Shown piece after piece: positions 15,173 to 23,687 of a DNA stretch of 40,997 nucleotides. The notes beneath the pieces are model-generated. The model made no database searches and was not told the DNA's origin. It saw only the letters and a list, made by a program, of their open reading frames with translations. Source of the DNA: Rhodococcus sp. (in: high G+C Gram-positive bacteria). Its GTDB lineage: Bacteria; Actinomycetota; Actinomycetes; Mycobacteriales; Mycobacteriaceae. The stretch covers positions 1 to 40,997 of the forward strand of contig JAAZAD010000092.1 of NCBI GenBank assembly GCA_012514505.1, read 5' to 3'. Position numbers and translations under genes: made by a program. How positions within the stretch are numbered: position 1 is the stretch's first letter; every line of letters begins with the position of its first letter.

Positions 15173-16315
15173 TCACCTGGTCAGAATGCGCGCAACGAAG
15201 GGTGTGGTGTCCGGTAGGGAAGCGGGCATGGTCTGCAGGTGCCCCGTGGGATAAGTGCGGAACTCGAAGTGTTCGCCGTTCGCACGGAGTTGGGTGACCA
15301 GCGCGAATGTGAACGGCACCGGCACCATCACGTCGACCAGTCCGTGTCCGATGAAGAGCGGGCGGTCGTATCCGGAGTCGGGAACGCGCAGCGCGCTGCG
15401 TGCCGCGTCCAGAAAGACCGGATCGTTCAAGGACTTCGAGAGCAGATCACCGATCGTCACACCGGCCAACTGTTCGGCGGCGTCCTGATAGCAGTACTGT
15501 TCCGCGATCCGCAGTGCCTCACGGCCTTGCGCACTCAGGTAGGAGTCGATATCGACGGACGGCCGAGACGCTCGTAGGCCGGCTAGCATGTACGCGATGA
15601 ACACGGTGCTGCCCTCGAGCGGCAACTCCGGGAAGTTCGGCCCTCCGAGGAACGCCAGGTTCTCGATGTTCGACGGTGCGCCCGTGGCCACCGCTCCTCG
15701 ATAGTCGAGTTCGGGGGCGTACTCGGTGGCGATCGCCGCGGTACTCAGGGCCGCATGGCCGCCCTGAGACTGGCCGATCACCGCCCACCGGGCCGACAGG
15801 TCGGGTTCGACGCCGCGCGCCGCGCGGACCATGTCGATCACCGCGTGGGCTTCCGAAGCTCCGTCGAGATAGGGGTGGACACCGGGTGTGCCGAGGCCGA
15901 CGTAGTCGGTCGCCACCAGTGCGTAACCCTGCGACAACCAATGCGTTACATACGATCCGCCGATCAGTCCGGTCCGGGTCGGCGCGCAGTGGTCCGCGAT
16001 TCCGACCGTCCCGTGCGCCCACGAGACCACAGGCCAACCTCCGGGCGGTGGCGTGCCGGGTGGAACGAATACTGCACCGGTGCTCAGTGCCGGCTCGCCG
16101 GTCGGCCCCGTGGTTCGGTAGGTCAGCAGGTGGGCGCGTTCGGTGCCGTCGAGCCAGCTGTCACGGGGGAGAGGGGAGACGTCGACGACGGCTCCTGGAG
16201 CTGCATCTTCTGGTGTCCGGTCGTCGGCATGCACCACCGGGGTCGCCAGGAACGAGACGACGGCCATCGCCACGAGAGCGACGAGTGTGGACCTGAACTG
16301 TGTGGAGCTGAACAT
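15173..16315 (-). CDS. Secreted lipase, secretory-lipase (LIP) family
   Basis: A 380-residue alpha/beta hydrolase with a Sec-type signal peptide: positive Arg8, a hydrophobic core LVALVAMAVVSFLATPVV, and a likely cleavage after VHA (residue 30). The mature protein has the oxyanion region PVVSWAHGTVGIADHC, the nucleophile elbow VIGQSQGGHAAL with Ser183, and a C-terminal catalytic His in YPTGHLQTM preceded by an acidic strand (FIGHGLVDVMVP). This matches the secretory lipase family that includes M. tuberculosis Rv1592c, encoded in the same neighbourhood. Such enzymes hydrolyse exported or host lipids. It lies 62 bases downstream of bioQ and 53 upstream of the GntR gene, all on one strand. Substrate chain length cannot be judged. 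Confidence 0.9.
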   Translation of the reverse strand: MFSSTQFRSTLVALVAMAVVSFLATPVVHADDRTPEDAAPGAVVDVSPLPRDSWLDGTERAHLLTYRTTGPTGEPALSTGAVFVPPGTPPPGGWPVVSWAHGTVGIADHCAPTRTGLIGGSYVTHWLSQGYALVATDYVGLGTPGVHPYLDGASEAHAVIDMVRAARGVEPDLSARWAVIGQSQGGHAALSTAAIATEYAPELDYRGAVATGAPSNIENLAFLGGPNFPELPLEGSTVFIAYMLAGLRASRPSVDIDSYLSAQGREALRIAEQYCYQDAAEQLAGVTIGDLLSKSLNDPVFLDAARSALRVPDSGYDRPLFIGHGLVDVMVPVPFTFALVTQLRANGEHFEFRTYPTGHLQTMPASLPDTTPFVARILTR

Positions 16316-16377
16316 GGGGCGGCTCCGATCGGTGACGACCGTGGCGGGGTGGTGCCGTGACGTTCAGTGTGCGCCCT

Positions 16378-17025
16378 TCAGGAGTGGGGCGTGCGATCTT
16401 TCAGTCGAGCACGAATGCCGTCGACGAACAGGTTCAGACCGAAATCGAAGCGGACGGCCGGGTCGCCGTCGCGCAGATCCTCGTCGTACTCGGCCAATGA
16501 CGACGCCGGTGCATCCGGTGCAATCGTGCCGCGAGTCAAGGCTCCGGCGACGATCATCTGAGTGTGCGACTGTTCGTCGACCGTGTGGCCGAGCACGTAG
16601 TAGAGCAGCGAGTACGAAGCCAGTTCGGCGTGCTCACGGGAGATCCCGGACATCGCGGCGGCGCTGGCGAAGCTCTCGCGGACGCGGCTGTTGGTCATTC
16701 GTGAGGCGTACGTCGCGGCCACCAGTTCGGCGGCGTCGCGGTGTGCCAGCATGGCCGAGCGCAGACGATGAGCCAGTTCGACGACTCGCTCGGACCAGTC
16801 GGTGGGCGTGCCGTCCAAGTGGGACGCGGGTATGGCATCGACGTCTTCGAGGATCTTGTCTGCCATCGCGCCCAGCAGCGTCTGCTTGTTGGGGAAATGC
16901 CAGTACAGGGCGCCGGGCTGCACGCCGAGCGAGGTCGCGAGTCGGCGCATCGTGAGGTCGCCCAGGCCGTACTCGTCCAGGATGGACATCGCGCCATCGA
17001 GCACGTCGCCTCGTCGCAATTGCAC
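16378..17025 (-). CDS. bioQ: TetR-family repressor of biotin genes, BioQ
   Basis: A 215-residue TetR protein. The helix-turn-helix at about residues 5-50 reads [19 protein letters not shown] then [19 protein letters not shown], followed by [12 protein letters not shown]. The C-terminal part matches the TetR C-terminal domain of the Tet repressor type. It is transcribed away from bioB, and the gap holds two TGAAC-N3-GTTCA type boxes; a third lies between bioA and bioF. In corynebacteria and mycobacteria BioQ occupies the same place and binds the same motif. This context makes the assignment strong although the protein itself resembles many TetRs. The GTG at 17025 has AGGAG 9 bases upstream and is chosen over the longer frame, which overlaps the boxes. 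Confidence 0.88.
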   Translation of the reverse strand: MQLRRGDVLDGAMSILDEYGLGDLTMRRLATSLGVQPGALYWHFPNKQTLLGAMADKILEDVDAIPASHLDGTPTDWSERVVELAHRLRSAMLAHRDAAELVAATYASRMTNSRVRESFASAAAMSGISREHAELASYSLLYYVLGHTVDEQSHTQMIVAGALTRGTIAPDAPASSLAEYDEDLRDGDPAVRFDFGLNLFVDGIRARLKDRTPHS

Positions 17026-17071
17026 TGATTCGCTCCTGTTCGTACGTGTGCTTTGACACCATTGCACCACG

Positions 17072-17109
17072 GATCTACGGTGAACACCGTTCAACTTGTA
17101 CGGTGTTCA
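17072..17109. promoter_or_regulatory. Two BioQ boxes between bioQ and bioB
   Basis: Box 1, TGAACACCGTTCA (17081-17093), is a full match to TGAAC-N3-GTTCA. Box 2, TGTACGGTGTTCA (17097-17109), has one mismatch. Their centres are 16 bases apart. Box 1 abuts a TAGATC hexamer for bioQ (minus strand, 17077-17072). Box 2 covers a TACGGT hexamer (17099-17104), the likely bioB -10. Repression of bioB and autoregulation of bioQ are inferred. Confidence 0.85.
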
Positions 17110-17132
17110 ATTCTATGGCTCAGGAGATTCAC

Positions 17133-18146
17133 GTGACGTCGGTGCCCGTCCAGACAGACATTCTCGCTACCGCGCGTGAACAGGTTCTCGAGCGCGGTGA
17201 GCCGTTGACCGAGGCTCAGGTTCTCGAGGTCCTGCAACTCGACGACGATCGCCTCGAAGAGCTGCTGGGCCTCGCGCACGACGTCCGCATGAAGTGGTGC
17301 GGCCCCGAGGTCGAGGTCGAGGGCATCATCAGCCTCAAGACCGGCGGTTGCCCCGAGGACTGCCACTTCTGCTCGCAGTCGGGTCTGTTCCAGTCGCCCG
17401 TGCGTGCGGCGTGGCTCGACATTCCGTCGCTGGTGGAGGCTGCGAAGCAGACCGCGAAATCGGGTGCCAGCGAGTTCTGCATCGTCGCCGCGGTCCGCGG
17501 TCCCGACGAGCGTCTGCTCGCCCAGGTCGCCGCCGGTATCGAGGCCATCCGCAACGAGGTCGACATCCAGATCGCCTGCTCGCTGGGAATGCTCACGCAG
17601 GAGCAGGTCGACCAGCTCGCTGCGATGGGTGTGCACCGGTACAACCACAACCTCGAAACCTCGAAGTCGCACTTCCCGAACGTCGTGACCACGCACACCT
17701 GGGAAGAGCGCTGGGGCACCCTGCGCATGGTCCGCGAGGCCGGCATGGAGGTGTGCTGCGGTGGCATCCTCGGTATGGGGGAGAGCCTCGAGCAGCGCGC
17801 CGAGTTCGCCGCCAACCTTGCCGAACTCGAGCCCGACGAGGTGCCGCTCAACTTCCTGAACCCGCGCCCGGGCACCCCGTTCGGGGACCTCGAAGTGCTG
17901 CCGGCGAGCGAAGCGCTCAAGTCGGTTGCCGCGTTCCGTCTCGCACTTCCGCGGACCATTCTCCGATTTGCCGGCGGACGCGAGATCACCCTCGGCGATC
18001 TCGGTGCCCAGAAGGGAATCCTCGGCGGTATCAACGCTGTCATCGTGGGCAACTACCTGACCACCCTCGGACGCCCGGCTGAGCAGGACCTCGACCTTCT
18101 GGTCGACCTGCAGATGCCGATCAAGGCTCTGAACGACACGCTGTGA
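17133..18146 (+). CDS. bioB: Biotin synthase
   Basis: BioB is the radical-SAM enzyme that inserts sulfur into dethiobiotin. The [4Fe-4S] motif CxxxCxxC is Cys73, Cys77 and Cys80 in [14 protein letters not shown]. Other landmarks are the AACSLGM-like IACSLGML segment, [24 protein letters not shown] and [12 protein letters not shown], all typical of BioB; Arg in the LRFAGGRE segment binds the [2Fe-2S] sulfur-donor cluster. I prefer the GTG at 17133 because AGGAG lies 6 bases before it. An in-frame ATG at 17115 ([10 protein letters not shown]) would add six residues but has no ribosome site and almost touches the second BioQ box. The stop overlaps bsaP (TGATG). Identity is secure. Confidence 0.96.
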   Translation: MTSVPVQTDILATAREQVLERGEPLTEAQVLEVLQLDDDRLEELLGLAHDVRMKWCGPEVEVEGIISLKTGGCPEDCHFCSQSGLFQSPVRAAWLDIPSLVEAAKQTAKSGASEFCIVAAVRGPDERLLAQVAAGIEAIRNEVDIQIACSLGMLTQEQVDQLAAMGVHRYNHNLETSKSHFPNVVTTHTWEERWGTLRMVREAGMEVCCGGILGMGESLEQRAEFAANLAELEPDEVPLNFLNPRPGTPFGDLEVLPASEALKSVAAFRLALPRTILRFAGGREITLGDLGAQKGILGGINAVIVGNYLTTLGRPAEQDLDLLVDLQMPIKALNDTL

Positions 18147-18388
18147 TGGTCCCGGTGCAGGACGGGGTCGGGGGCGAGCTCGAGGCTGCGTTCAACGTGT
18201 ATACCGGGCGTCCGGTCGTCGCAGGTGTCGACGACGTCGTTCCGACTGCTGCACAACTCGGACTCGAGCCGCCCCGGTACTGCATGGCGTGCGGTCGACG
18301 CATGATCGTGCAGATCAGCCCCGACGGGTGGTGGGCAAAATGCTCACGCCACGGCGTGTTCGACTCGGTGGACCTCGGCCGGAGGTAG
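18146..18388 (+). CDS. bsaP: Biotin synthase auxiliary protein BsaP
   Basis: An 80-residue protein immediately after bioB in a TGATG stop/start overlap. It matches the small conserved family next to mycobacterial bioB (Rv1590 position), recently named BsaP and reported to be required for mycobacterial biotin synthase activity. The N-terminal half has [20 protein letters not shown]. The C-terminal half carries [16 protein letters not shown] and [14 protein letters not shown], a CxxC plus CxxH pattern suited to an iron-sulfur or metal site. A GTG at 18143 is an alternative start. No signal peptide or membrane helix. The family assignment comes from the Cys/Trp pattern and synteny; the exact chemistry is not read from the sequence. 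Confidence 0.88.
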   Translation: MVPVQDGVGGELEAAFNVYTGRPVVAGVDDVVPTAAQLGLEPPRYCMACGRRMIVQISPDGWWAKCSRHGVFDSVDLGRR

Positions 18389-18399
18389 CGTCGGACGGC

Positions 18400-19029
18400 G
18401 TGACCCGTCTTCGAGGAACTCAGCTCGCCGCGGCAGTGGTCGCGGCGTGTGCGATCGTCGTCGCCAGTGCCGTGGTGGGTGTTGCGTGGGGGTTCCTCGC
18501 CCCGGCGCAACACGATCTGATGCGGTCGTCCGGTCGGGTCGTACCGTTGACCGGCGAGAGTCTGCACCGCTTCGATGCGACGGCGATGCTCGGGTGTGCG
18601 GGCCTGGTGGTCGGTGTCGTCTCCGCGGTTGCCGCGTGGGCTTTTCGACGAAGCCGTGGTCCGCTCACCTTTGCCGGTGTGCTGATCGGTTCGGCTGCAG
18701 GCGCTGCGGCGATGGCCGGTGTCGGGATCTGGGTAGCGGGATTGCGCTATCCGCAGCCGTCGGAATTGAAGCCGGGCGACGTATTCGCCGTCGCTCCGGG
18801 AGTCGGTACGTTCCTCGTGCTCGTCTTCCAGCCGTTGGCGGTGTGTGTGATCACGCTGATTCTGGCCGCGTTCAATCCCTACGACGATCTCGGTGTCACC
18901 GACCACGAGGACGACCAACCGGGGAGCGCTGTGGAAGACGGCGATGTGCAAGACCCCGGCTCGTTGGAGGGTGACCTCGCGCCGGGGGAGATCAGGTGGG
19001 TGGCCGAAGCGCCGCAAACTCGTCTGTGA
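18400..19029 (+). CDS. DUF2567 membrane protein
   Basis: A 209-residue membrane protein with about four hydrophobic helices (residues about 9-30, 64-84, 92-116 and 130-152) and an acidic cytoplasmic-looking tail (TDHEDDQPGSAVEDGDVQD). It corresponds by position and layout to the conserved membrane protein following Rv1590 in M. tuberculosis (DUF2567). The GTG at 18400, 11 bases after the bsaP stop, is the first reasonable start; a GGAGG at 18381-18385 lies 14 bases upstream, rather far. Its 3' end overlaps the convergent nrtR gene by 38 bases. No known function; a link with biotin metabolism is suggested only by its place in the operon. Confidence 0.8.
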   Translation: MTRLRGTQLAAAVVAACAIVVASAVVGVAWGFLAPAQHDLMRSSGRVVPLTGESLHRFDATAMLGCAGLVVGVVSAVAAWAFRRSRGPLTFAGVLIGSAAGAAAMAGVGIWVAGLRYPQPSELKPGDVFAVAPGVGTFLVLVFQPLAVCVITLILAAFNPYDDLGVTDHEDDQPGSAVEDGDVQDPGSLEGDLAPGEIRWVAEAPQTRL

Positions 19030-19681
19030 CTCGAAGGGTTCTGTCTGTGAAGCGGTAGAGGGCAGGTGGGCGGCCGCCGGTCTTGCCGGACTTCGCCGTG
19101 TTTCCGGTCGCAGTGAGCACTCCGCGTCTGTTCAGGACGCGCTGTAAGTTTGTGGCATCGACCTGGTATCCGAGTGCTGCGCAATAGATTTCCCGCAGGG
19201 TCGACATGGCGAACTCGTCCGGGGCGAGACCGAAGGCGATGTTCGTGTACGACAACTTTGCGGCCAGGCGATTGCGGGCGTGGTCGACGACGGTGCCGTG
19301 GTCGAACGACATGAGTGGCAGGTGCGAGACGGGATGCCACGCGGTGTCGTCGGGTAGCTGTGGGTCGGACGTCAGCGGAACCAGTCCGAGGAACGTCGAG
19401 GCGATTCGGCGGGGGCCGGGGACGCGGTCGGGTGCGCTGAACACGGACAGCTGCTCGAGGTGGGCCACCTTGCGAACGTCCACCTTCTCGGCAAGTTGCC
19501 GGTGCGCAGACGTGGACAGGTCTTCGTCGCCGCGGAGGGTGCCGCCGGGGAGGGACCACGTTCCCTTGGCTGGATCGAGCGCCCGTTGCCATAGCAGAAC
19601 GGCGAGTTCCGGTTGCTCGATACCGCGAACTTGGAACACCGCGGTGAGGACCTCGTGGGTGGTGGTGCTACCATTGAGCAT
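18992..19681 (-). CDS. nrtR: NrtR-type Nudix-fold transcriptional repressor of NAD synthesis
   Basis: A 229-residue protein with an N-terminal Nudix domain and a C-terminal winged helix (SYTNIAFGLAPDEFAMSTLREIY, then ATNLQRVLNRRG). The Nudix box at residues about 46-69, GGTLRGDEDLSTSAHRQLAE followed by KVDV, departs from GX5EX7REUXEEXGU at RE (RQ), EE (EK) and G (D). Hydrolase activity is therefore probably lost, as in NrtR regulators that sense ADP-ribose or NAD-related ligands. It diverges from nadABC, and a 23-bp dyad covers its start. A TAGGAT hexamer within the dyad ends 7 bases before the ATG at 19681, implying leaderless expression and autorepression. M. tuberculosis Rv1593c occupies the same position. 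The long upstream open frame is antisense to nadA. Confidence 0.88.
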   Translation of the reverse strand: MLNGSTTTHEVLTAVFQVRGIEQPELAVLLWQRALDPAKGTWSLPGGTLRGDEDLSTSAHRQLAEKVDVRKVAHLEQLSVFSAPDRVPGPRRIASTFLGLVPLTSDPQLPDDTAWHPVSHLPLMSFDHGTVVDHARNRLAAKLSYTNIAFGLAPDEFAMSTLREIYCAALGYQVDATNLQRVLNRRGVLTATGNTAKSGKTGGRPPALYRFTDRTLRVTDEFAALRPPT

Positions 19682-19704
19682 GTTTTCGATCCTAAGTCGA
19701 AAAC
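19682..19704. promoter_or_regulatory. NrtR operator candidate
   Basis: GTTTTCGA (19682-19689) and TCGAAAAC (19697-19704) form a perfect 8-bp inverted repeat with a 7-base spacer. It touches the nrtR start codon on one side and lies 55 bases upstream of nadA on the other. The central TAGGAT (minus strand) looks like the nrtR -10. Position and symmetry make it the likely NrtR site. Confidence 0.8.
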
Positions 19705-19759
19705 CTCGGTTTGAGAAATCCGGGCCAGCTCGCCCGGGTTCACGGTGAAGGAGCAAGCC

Positions 19760-20794
19760 ATGACGAGCACGTTGTGGGCGGGTAACGACTCGCAAATCCA
19801 GGACGGTCCCGGGGGATACACCGGTGTCGAGGCGAGCGAGGAATGGGCCGCCGAGATCAAACGTCTGGCACGTGCGCGCGGGGCCACACTGCTGGCACAC
19901 AACTACCAGCTCCCGGCCATCCAGGACGTCGCCGACCACGTCGGAGACTCGCTCGCGCTCTCGCGGATCGCGGCGGAGGCACCGGAAGACACCATCGTCT
20001 TCTGCGGTGTGCACTTCATGGCCGAGACCGCCAAGATCCTGAGCCCGCAGAAGACGGTGCTGATCCCCGACGAGCGCGCCGGCTGCTCGCTCGCCGACTC
20101 GATCACCGCGGCCGATCTCCGTGCGTGGAAGGCCGATCACCCGGATGCCGTCGTGGTGTCGTACGTGAACACCACCGCCGAGGTGAAGGGCCTCACCGAC
20201 ATCTGCTGCACGTCGTCCAACGCGGTCGACGTGGTGGCGTCGATCGACCCGGACCGCGAGGTGCTGTTCCTGCCCGATCAGTTCCTCGGCGCGCACGTCA
20301 AGCGTGTGACCGGCCGCGAGAACATGCACATCTGGGCTGGCGAGTGCCACGTGCACGCCGGAATCAACGGTGACGAACTCACCGCCCAGTCGAAGGCGCA
20401 CCCCGACGCCGAGCTGTTCGTGCACCCGGAATGCGGTTGCGCGACGTCGGCGCTGTACCTCGCCGGTGAAGGCTTCGTGCCCGAGGACAAGGTGAAGATC
20501 CTCTCGACCGGCGGCATGCTCGACGCCGCCCGCGAAACCGGAGCGAAGCAGGTCCTCGTCGCCACCGAGGTCGGCATGCTGCACCAGTTGCGCAAGGCCG
20601 CCCCCGAGGTGGACTTCCAGGCCGTCAACGATCGCGCCTCCTGCCCGTACATGAAGATGATCACCCCGGCAGCCCTGCTGCGGTGCCTCATCGAGAACAA
20701 GGACGAAGTCCACGTCGACCCGGCCACAGCGGAGCAGGCACGTGCGTCCGTTCAGCGGATGATCGAGATCGGTAACCCCGGCGGAGGCGAGTGA
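19760..20794 (+). CDS. nadA: Quinolinate synthase A
   Basis: NadA condenses iminoaspartate with dihydroxyacetone phosphate to quinolinate. It is 344 residues long. The three cysteines that bind the [4Fe-4S] cluster lie in [14 protein letters not shown] (Cys82), [10 protein letters not shown] and [13 protein letters not shown]. The repeated segments [27 protein letters not shown] and [13 protein letters not shown] are typical. The ATG at 19760 has AGGAG 7 bases upstream; the ATG at 19745 is less well placed. It is the first gene of nadABC and probably repressed by NrtR. It overlaps or abuts nadB. Confidence 0.97.
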   Translation: MTSTLWAGNDSQIQDGPGGYTGVEASEEWAAEIKRLARARGATLLAHNYQLPAIQDVADHVGDSLALSRIAAEAPEDTIVFCGVHFMAETAKILSPQKTVLIPDERAGCSLADSITAADLRAWKADHPDAVVVSYVNTTAEVKGLTDICCTSSNAVDVVASIDPDREVLFLPDQFLGAHVKRVTGRENMHIWAGECHVHAGINGDELTAQSKAHPDAELFVHPECGCATSALYLAGEGFVPEDKVKILSTGGMLDAARETGAKQVLVATEVGMLHQLRKAAPEVDFQAVNDRASCPYMKMITPAALLRCLIENKDEVHVDPATAEQARASVQRMIEIGNPGGGE

Positions 20795-20796
20795 CG

Positions 20797-22383
20797 ATGC
20801 CCGTCCCGGGGGTTTCCTGGGAAGACCACGCCGATCTGGTGGTGGTCGGTGGCGGTGTCGCGGGCCTTACCGCCGCACGGACGGCGTCGTTGCGGGGGCT
20901 GCGGGTGCTCACCGTCAGCAAGAACGGCCCGCTCGACACGGCGACACAGTTCGCCCAGGGCGGCATCGCGGTGGTAGACGGACATGACCCTTTCGACACG
21001 GTCGCCAGTCATGTCGCGGACACCTGCGCAGCGGGCGTGGGTTTGTGCGATGAGGATGCGGTCCGGTCGATCGTCGCGGCCGGCCGCGGCGCCGTGGCAA
21101 ACCTCACCGAATTGGGCGCTGTGTTCGACCGTGGCCGCGACGGCAACATCGCTCACACCCGCGAGGGCGGGCACAGCGCCCGCCGAATCGTGCATGCGGG
21201 CGGTGACGCCACCGGTGCCGAGGTGCAACGCGTCAGCGCCGCGGATCAGAACGTGCTGTTCGACACGATGGCGGTTCGGGTGCTGACCGGCGTGGCCGGA
21301 GTGTCCGGTCTGCTGGTGAGTTCGCAGCGCGGACTCGGTGTGATCCACGCCCCGGCCGTCCTGCTGGCGACAGGCGGGCTCGGCCAGCTGTACTCCTGCA
21401 GCACCAATCCTTCCGGCGCCACCGCGGACGGAATCGCGTTGGCTCTCGCCACCGGTGCCGACATTGCCGATCTCGAGTTCGTCCAGTTTCACCCCACCGT
21501 GCTGTTCGCCGCCGACGGCGTGGGCCGTCGTCCGCTGATCAGTGAGGCAGTGCGCGGCGAAGGCGCGGTGCTCGTCGATGACGACGGAAAGTCCGTGACC
21601 GCGGGTGTGCACCCACTCGGTGATCTGGCTCCGCGCGACGTGGTGTCCCGCGCCATCGCTGCACGCCTCACCGCATCCGGCGCCGACCACGTTTTCCTCG
21701 ATGCGCGGCGGATCAACGGGTTCGCGGACCGGTTCCCGACGATCACCGCGTCCTGCCTCGACGCCGGCATAGATCCACGGTCCCAACTGATTCCGGTGGC
21801 CCCGGCCGCGCACTATTCGTGCGGCGGAGTCGTCACCGATGTGCACGGACGCACCACTGTCCCGGGCTTGTACGCGGCGGGTGAAGTTGCCCGCACCGGA
21901 CTGCACGGCGCGAACCGGTTGGCATCGAACAGCCTGCTCGAAGGACTCGTCCTCGGTGAACGCGTCGGAATCGCAGCGGCCGAACGGGCCGAAGTGCGCG
22001 GTGAGGTGACCGACGTATCTGTCGCTCCGTCGTGGGCGGCGCCGCGCGCCGTCGTGCAGGAATTGATGACGAAGCACGCCTCCGTGATTCGTGACGGCGA
22101 CGACTTGCGTGGGCTTCGAACGGCACTCGCAGCTCGGTCGGCGCACTCGGCGTCGACCGATCCATCGGTGCTCGAGGACTCCGCACTCACGCTCACAGCG
22201 AGTGCCGTGGCATTGGCCGCGGACACCCGCACCGAGAGTCGCGGTTGCCACACCCGTACCGATTTCCCGGCCACATCCGAGGACTGGAGGCTCAGCGTCC
22301 GTCTTCGAATGCGCGACGGTGCGCTCGAAGCACTCGAACGCGACCGATCAGACCAACCGCAATTGACAGGAGCCTGCCCATGA
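20797..22383 (+). CDS. nadB: L-aspartate oxidase
   Basis: NadB is the FAD enzyme that oxidises L-aspartate to iminoaspartate for NadA. The FAD-binding motif DLVVVGGGVAGLTAARTA is near residues 13-30. Further signatures are TQFAQGGIAV, HSARRIVHAGGDATG, DLEFVQFHPT, APAAHYSCGGVVTDVHGRT and GLHGANRLASNSLLEGLVLG, followed by a helical C-terminal domain, 528 residues in all. The ATG at 20797 is chosen because GGAGG lies 9 bases upstream; a GTG at 20791 overlapping the nadA stop is only 3 bases from the same site. It ends in an ATGA overlap with nadC. Confidence 0.97.
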   Translation: MPVPGVSWEDHADLVVVGGGVAGLTAARTASLRGLRVLTVSKNGPLDTATQFAQGGIAVVDGHDPFDTVASHVADTCAAGVGLCDEDAVRSIVAAGRGAVANLTELGAVFDRGRDGNIAHTREGGHSARRIVHAGGDATGAEVQRVSAADQNVLFDTMAVRVLTGVAGVSGLLVSSQRGLGVIHAPAVLLATGGLGQLYSCSTNPSGATADGIALALATGADIADLEFVQFHPTVLFAADGVGRRPLISEAVRGEGAVLVDDDGKSVTAGVHPLGDLAPRDVVSRAIAARLTASGADHVFLDARRINGFADRFPTITASCLDAGIDPRSQLIPVAPAAHYSCGGVVTDVHGRTTVPGLYAAGEVARTGLHGANRLASNSLLEGLVLGERVGIAAAERAEVRGEVTDVSVAPSWAAPRAVVQELMTKHASVIRDGDDLRGLRTALAARSAHSASTDPSVLEDSALTLTASAVALAADTRTESRGCHTRTDFPATSEDWRLSVRLRMRDGALEALERDRSDQPQLTGACP

Positions 22384-23267
22384 CGAGTTCGCCCGTGAAC
22401 GAGGGCAAGGGCCTGCCGGACGAACTTTCGCGTGACGAAGTGCTGCAGCTACTTCGGACAGCGCTGGACGAGGACCTCCGGTACGGCCCCGACGTGACGT
22501 CGACGGCAACAGTGCCCGCAGATGCAGTGGCGAAGGCGTCCGTAGCGTCGCGTGCCGCCGGAACGGTCGCCGGCATCGACGTCGGACTGCTCGTTCTCGA
22601 CGAGGTGATCGGCTCGGGCAACTACGAGGTCGTGGATCGGGTGGCGGACGGTACCCGCGTCGTTCCCGGCCAAGCGGTGTTGACCGTGACAGCGCCGACC
22701 CGTGGACTGCTCACCGCAGAACGCACGATGCTGAACCTGATGTGCCACCTGTCCGGCATCGCCACGGCCACGGCGCAGTGGGTCGATGCCGTCGAGGGCA
22801 CCGACGCGAAGATCCGCGACAGCCGCAAAACACTGCCTGGTCTGCGGGCGTTGCAGAAGTACGCGGTTCGGGTGGGCGGGGGAGTGAATCACCGCATGGG
22901 GCTCGGTGACGCCGCGCTCATCAAGGACAATCATGTTGCCGCGGCAGGTTCTGTGGTTGCGGCGCTGCGCGCAGTACGTGCGGCCTACCCGGACCTCGAA
23001 TGTGAGGTCGAGGTGGACAACCTCACGCAATTGGACGAGGTTCTCGCCGAGAATGCCGAACTGGTACTGCTGGACAACTTTCCGTTGTGGCAGACGCAGA
23101 TGGCGGTGCAGCGGCGCGATGCGGCGTCGCCTTCGACCAAGCTCGAATCGTCCGGTGGCCTGACCCTGGACATGGCGGCCGATTACGCCGCCACCGGGGT
23201 CGACTACCTGGCCGTGGGCGCGCTGACCCACTCGGTCGGTGTACTGGACCTGGGTCTCGATATGTGA
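22380..23267 (+). CDS. nadC: Nicotinate-nucleotide pyrophosphorylase (quinolinate phosphoribosyltransferase)
   Basis: NadC converts quinolinate and PRPP to nicotinate mononucleotide. The 295-residue protein shows DEDLRYGPDVTS, the substrate-site segment ERTMLNLMCHLSGIAT, RDSRKTLPGLRALQKYAVRVGGG, HRMGLGDAALIKDNH, and the barrel strands VEVDNL, LLDNF and LESSGG. The start at 22380 overlaps the nadB stop (ATGA), with AGGAG 7 bases upstream. It is the last gene of the nad operon. The next gene, a broken VOC gene, is convergent and ends only 16 bases away. Confidence 0.97.
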   Translation: MTSSPVNEGKGLPDELSRDEVLQLLRTALDEDLRYGPDVTSTATVPADAVAKASVASRAAGTVAGIDVGLLVLDEVIGSGNYEVVDRVADGTRVVPGQAVLTVTAPTRGLLTAERTMLNLMCHLSGIATATAQWVDAVEGTDAKIRDSRKTLPGLRALQKYAVRVGGGVNHRMGLGDAALIKDNHVAAAGSVVAALRAVRAAYPDLECEVEVDNLTQLDEVLAENAELVLLDNFPLWQTQMAVQRRDAASPSTKLESSGGLTLDMAADYAATGVDYLAVGALTHSVGVLDLGLDM

Positions 23268-23283
23268 CTGCGGATATGCGCTG

Positions 23284-23646
23284 CTACTGAGTCGCCCACA
23301 CTCCGAGCTCGTTACCGCTGGGGTCGGCGAAGTGGAATCGACGTCCGCCGGGGAATTCGTACGGCCCCTGCAGAACTGATCCGCCGGCCGATTCGACGGC
23401 TGTGACACTGGCATCGAGGTCGTCCGAGTAGAGCAAGACGAAGACTCCGCCGGTCGCCGTATGGCGGCCCTCCGTCAGTGCGAGTCCTCCGACATCCGTA
23501 GTGCCGTCCGCCGATCGAATTCCGGCGTAGGTGGGGCCTTAATCGTTGAACGACCACCCGAACGCGGCTGTGTAGAAGTCTCGTGCGCGCGCGAGGTCGT
23601 GGACGGGAATCTCGATGTAGTCGAGGGTGTGGTGTGTGCTCGTCAT
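23284..23646 (-). pseudogene. VOC (glyoxalase/bleomycin-resistance) family gene with one nonsense codon
   Basis: Read from the ATG at 23646, the frame gives a complete VOC-family protein of 120 codons ending with TAG at 23284. However, codon 36 is TAA (23539-23541). The sequence on each side is normal for the family: HHTLDYIEIPVHDLARARDF and YTAAFGWSFND before the stop; GPTYAGIRSADG, GGVFVLLYSDDLDASVTAV and FHFADPSGNELGVWA after it. Related proteins usually have Tyr in the FxDYGP position, so a single TAT/TAC to TAA change explains the break. There is no frameshift or other stop. It is either a recent pseudogene, a base-calling error, or a readthrough site. Substrate of the intact protein unknown. 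Confidence 0.85.
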
Positions 23647-23687
23647 AGCGCCCACGGTAGGTCCGGGTACCGACAACAACGTGGCAA

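Noticed and set aside
19682..20713. Upstream extension of the nrtR frame across nadA
   Set aside because: Lies antisense to nadA, and the Nudix fold begins at the ATG at 19681.
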